A stretch of 35,000 nt of DNA from Cristatella mucedo (Eukaryota > Bryozoa > Phylactolaemata > Cristatellidae): contig WPIO01000133.1 in assembly GCA_009760855.2 (NCBI GenBank), positions 670,001 to 705,000 on the forward strand, written 5' to 3'. Shown piece by piece: positions 31,752-35,000 of the stretch. The position numbers and the translations under genes were made by a program. The notes beneath the pieces were generated by a model that was given only the letters and a program-made list of their open reading frames with translations, was not told the origin of the DNA and made no database searches. Every line of letters starts with the position of its first letter. The stretch's first letter is position 1.

Positions 31752-31837
<86 letters not shown>

Positions 31838-33144
31838 CACACTAAGACAGAAACACTAAGACAAACGCACACACGTCCATAAATGCAAATACACATGGAG
31901 CTACTTCTGAGCTAGACGAAAGCAATCACCACAGCAAGGTAATTTTGGGGCAGCTCTACGGGTTAAGGAGTCACCGCAGGAGATAGAGCAGTGCATCGCC
32001 AACTGTGTTGATCGCAGAGCCTCTATCTAAAATTGAATCATCATAGCAGCCGGCCTTCAGCAAAGTCAGAGGAAGACTGCTACAGAAGTGTGACATGCCC
32101 AGCTACTTCTCAACTCATCGTCGATGAAAGCGGACACAGTATGATTGTCGCTCATTGCAATTGAGTACATACAACAGATATGATTCGGATGGAAAATTCC
32201 TCTAAGAACTCTTGGAGTTCGCAAATGTTAAGTCGGCAGTAGGCAGTGACCTCACCAACACTAGCCTCAGTGCCATCAGAGTCTGCAGCCGTGATGCCAC
32301 ATAACTCCGAAGTAAGGGTTACTGTGACGCCACGAGGGCAACAGGGCTTCGGTAGTGCTGTTTGAATCCATGACTTTCGGCTACAGGCTAGAATTCCAGC
32401 AGTCCAACTGTAACTCGAATAATAATAACACGCTTGATAAAGCGCCATCAGACAACTCAACCTCTTTCTAAGCGTTTTACACTTGCAGCAAAGGAAGCAC
32501 GATCGATTAGTTCTCACGATAATACAGTAGTGAAATGTGGGCATGCTAAATCGGTCAGATTATTACACTAGTTCCTACCATTAGCGGTTACTGAATTACT
32601 CCTACCATTAGCGGTTACTGAATTAAAATGATTAGGGAACCGGAGAAGTCACAATCCAACGATTAGAAGATCGTATCTAGACCACATCAAAGGTCATCTG
32701 AACTGATGGTTGGTTAGTTGGTTTTGCAACGTGACTGGTGCTGCGCACATGTGCCTTTGTGGAGTGGCTTTGTCGTGTACAGCTCTACGATTAAGGACGA
32801 GGACTTGGTAGGGTGGGTGGTTCTTTACTGCTATCGTTACCGTACCTTCGTGCGTGTATCGATGCAGCTTATACAGCCCGTGCGTCAAACAGCAAGCTCC
32901 ATCAGTACCAGCCTTGCGGCTGAAAGTGCCAACGATTGATCGTGCGCCCTGCACTGTGTTTGTGGACAGGACTGCAACTATACTTTCCCATGCAGCTGTA
33001 CGGCATTGGTAGCAAATGGATAAGGTAAGACAAAGCCAGTGTGCATACGAACCATCATCAGACCGACCATCAACCCCATATAATTAGGCTAGGCCACTTA
33101 GTGAGTCTGGCACAATTACGAAATGCCTGAACATTGTTATTGTG
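30695..33144. other. SUCLG2 intron, mostly featureless
   Basis: Besides the CA tract at 31755 it holds a 2-copy repeat TACCATTAGCGGTTACTGAATT near 32575-32625. No exon was recognised. Confidence 0.5.
31755..31834. repeat. (CA)n microsatellite
   Basis: About 80 bp of pure CA repeat in the SUCLG2 intron, preceded by irregular CCCACTCACCAG units (31664-31712). Confidence 0.97.
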
Positions 33145-33273
33145 CAGGGCAGGAGTGCATAACGTCTCTGGGGCCGGGAGCTTACCGGGCATCACTAGGT
33201 GGCCATTCACACATGCCTCCACCCAATCAGCTGTAAGCTCCCGGCCGCAGAGACGTTATGCACTCCTGCCCTG
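33145..33273. repeat. 40-bp near-perfect inverted repeat (hairpin or MITE-like element)
   Basis: The left arm 33145-33184 begins CAGGGCAGGAGTGCATAACG and the right arm 33234-33273 is its reverse complement with a single mismatch (39 of 40). A 49-bp spacer separates them. The unit starts CAG and ends CTG, as small hAT-like MITEs do, but no target duplication is evident. A transcript across it would form a long hairpin. It lies in the SUCLG2 intron between exons 1 and 2 of the window. Confidence 0.92.
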
Positions 33274-33773
33274 TCAGGCTAGGGCCGGGCAACGTGGTGG
33301 CGATGCTATGCCCACAAAGTAACCACAATTACGAAACACTTGTGCTAGATTATAGCATAATAGCGGATCACATCTACAAAACGCTTGCACTATATCACTA
33401 CATAATAAGCTACTAAAAAATGGATTATTGCATAACGTAATGTGCTAGAATTTCATAAGGTTGTGCGTGTTAATTAAAAGGTTTTTTTTCAAAACATGGC
33501 CGCGGCATTCCAACCAGCTTGTGCTCTCTGAACTTCTATACGGCAGTGTTAGTGCAAATCCTTTGGTTCACATCGTTTGACTATCCGGGTACGGATGGTT
33601 ACCCGTTAATTTGCACTGCAGCAGAATGCAAGGCAAAGATATTTCCTCAATTTTAGTGCAATTCAAGTCAAACAGCTCCGATTTCTTTTTGCTCAGCAGT
33701 AGCAATGCTGATTCATCCGGCGACTCTTCGGCCCATTAACCCTGGCCCGACTGCAGCATTGCTGAAGCCAAAT

Positions 33774-33921
33774 ATCAGCTGATTTAACAGCCTCATTTTT
33801 TTTATAGCAGCAGAAGAGCCTTAACTGATACGACCACCGCTTGCAGTTGGCAGTGAAGGATTACCCACTGAAGGACTCAAGCCCACGACCTCGGTCGTGA
33901 TGAGCAAGCATCCTAGCTCTG
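33774..33921 (-). mobile_element. tRNA-derived SINE (family B)
   Basis: On the - strand CGACCGAGGTCGTGGGCTTG and AGTCCTTCAGTGGGTAATCC lead to TGCAAGCGGTGGTCGTATCA, GTTAAGGCTC and AAATGAGGCTGTTAAATCAG. This is the family B body and tail with a moderately decayed B box. It lies 120 bp from SUCLG2 exon 34041-34131. Confidence 0.8.
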
Positions 33922-34040
33922 CGACTCTATCAAGGTGACCACCCAGCGCACAGCCCATCCATTCCGAGGTTTACCCAAGTCTAACCAGCCAGCCAGCCAG
34001 CAGCAAGCTCAATAGGTACGAGGCGCAGCGCAAGCCACAC

Positions 34041-34131
34041 CTTGGTGACCAAGACGCCATCCTTTGCCGTCTGCTTTGTAGTCAGCCGGTGACCGAGCAT
34101 TTTCGACACTATCTGAGGAACTTCAGTAGGG
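34041..34131 (-). CDS. SUCLG2: Succinyl-CoA ligase [GDP-forming] beta subunit, exon 1 of 7 in window
   Basis: The most upstream SUCLG2 exon in the window (91 nt). It begins with one base of a split codon and then has 30 codons, starting PTEVPQIVSKMLGHRLTTKQ and ending DGVLVTK. It corresponds to the ATP-grasp segment of SUCLG2 around human KQMIGYNLATKQTPKEGVKVNK. The acceptor on the - strand is TTTTTCTGACCTTTCGTAG and the donor is AAG|GTGTGG, leaving phase 0. The earlier exons (mitochondrial presequence and N-terminal ATP-grasp part) lie beyond 35000 or in unsequenced intron. The enzyme acts in the mitochondrial matrix and couples succinyl-CoA to succinate with GDP phosphorylation in the TCA cycle. 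Confidence 0.85.
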
Positions 34132-34414
34132 CTACGAAAGGTCAGAAAAATGTGGCACATTCATAGAGATGTGCCACGCCCTTTGGTGGCGGCGGCAACA
34201 CAGCCAGCCACATCGTCAGCAGCAGCAACAGCTGCATCAATTGCAGCCAAAACGCAAGCTAGCGACAGCACAGCCAAAGTGATGCTGGAATCACAGCGAA
34301 CTTTACTTTTTTGTGAGCTGGACTCCGCCCTTGAACCCATTGTCGAAAGTGCCCTTTCCTCGACCGCCGGCAAGGATCTGCGCTTTGATGACGATCTCTT
34401 TTGCGCCGGTGGAG

Positions 34415-35000
34415 CTCACTGCAACCCGACATTGATTGGGCATCGTTAATCAACGTCTGGACAGAGTCGGTTTATGAACTAGCAAATTTGCACAAGCACG
34501 AACACTCATTCAGACTCGACCGGCAGCCTCGACACCCTCACTGATGTGATGAACACGACACTCAGGAGTGCTCTTGACAAGCATGCTCCCGTTCATTCTA
34601 CCCGTGTTCAAAGTCGTGGAGATTCCTTTTAATTTACAAAGAAACTCCTAAAGATGCGCCGGGTTAAGCGCAGGCTTCAACGTCGGTTCAAGAAATCGGG
34701 GTCCGATGCAGACCTAGTCAATTTTAAAGACTTCCTTCGAGTTTACACCCGAAAGCTTAAGAAAACCAGGGCTTCTTTTTTCATTCGAAAGCTGAATTCC
34801 TGCCAGTCGGACACTAAACAGATTTATAAGACAGTAAACCATTTACTGGCCAATGCTGTGAGTTCTGACTCCCCAGATATTAAGGGCTCAGCCGAAAAGT
34901 TTTCAGCCTTCTTTACTGAAAAAATTGTGCACATTCGTGCCTCCATTAAGCCCCCTCCGACTAAAGCAATCGCGGTTCCACAACCTGTGACCTTCCTTAA
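34415..35000 (+). mobile_element. Second CR1/L2-like LINE, EN-RT linker region, cut by window edge
   Basis: One frame reads [20 protein letters not shown]. After a frameshift near 34513 it continues DSTGSLDTLTDVMNTTLRSA then LDKHAPVHS, a stop at 34630, KKLLKMRRVKRRLQRRFKKS, FFIRKLNSCQSDTKQIYKTV, HLLANAV and AEKFSAFFTEKIVHIRASIK. The order (ID...LDKHAP, basic linker, HLL...FF..KI..IR) matches the linker between endonuclease and RT in CR1/L2-type LINEs and parallels 27640-28100 of the other copy. Only one in-frame stop is seen after the frameshift, so it may be a younger or better-preserved copy. Confidence 0.8.

Noticed and set aside
34150-34449. 99-codon + strand frame with an Ala/Thr-rich start
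   Set aside because: It begins right at the SUCLG2 acceptor region on the other strand and its end overlaps LINE linker sequence in another frame. No family recognised.

Overview
This is a eukaryotic, almost certainly animal, nuclear window. Coding sequence appears only as short exons with GT-AG boundaries inside long introns, and the rest is microsatellites, minisatellites, tRNA-derived SINEs, LINE fragments and DNA-transposon relics. The LINE type (APE endonuclease plus CR1/L2-like reverse transcriptase), its ATT-repeat tail and the gene content suit an invertebrate. A lophotrochozoan such as a mollusc is my inference and is not proven.

Two host genes can be read. On the + strand, four exons (4264-4437, 10894-10952, 14594-14731, 18232-18384 or 18387) encode part of a lysophosphatidylcholine acyltransferase of the LPCAT1/2/4 group. 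Acyltransferase motifs II, III and IV are present. Motif I and the N-terminus lie off the left edge, and one mini-exon could not be found. On the - strand, seven exons (34131 down to 21256) encode the C-terminal three quarters of the GTP-forming succinyl-CoA ligase beta subunit (SUCLG2). All joins are in frame and end at a stop codon at 21256-21258. The two genes converge tail to tail. A possible third gene starts at 21048 on the + strand: a 91-nt first-exon candidate with a myristoylation-type N-terminus and a strong splice donor.

Layout: 1-4263 is an LPCAT intron or upstream DNA with a SINE, a pure 190-unit TG tract and a Tc1-type transposase relic. 4438-18231 is LPCAT intron DNA packed with SINEs, an 18-bp minisatellite (8410-9080), CT/CA/GA tracts, two LINE 3' fragments of one subfamily, a 22-bp minisatellite and one copy of a 136-bp duplicated segment. 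18388-21255 is the interval between the two genes. 21375-34040 is SUCLG2 intron DNA with several CR1/L2-like LINE copies (the largest 26983-29957, with a broken catalytic site), a SPIN-like hAT element (26036-26222) and a 40-bp-arm hairpin (33145-33273). 34132-35000 holds another LINE, cut by the window edge.

The most notable points are the SPIN-like hAT element (a family known for cross-phylum horizontal transfer), the near-perfect hairpin, the shared LINE/SINE tail, the four-copy 18-bp CRE array abutting an LPCAT exon, and the candidate exon at 21048. I see no convincing new multi-gene system; most of the window is accessory repeat DNA.
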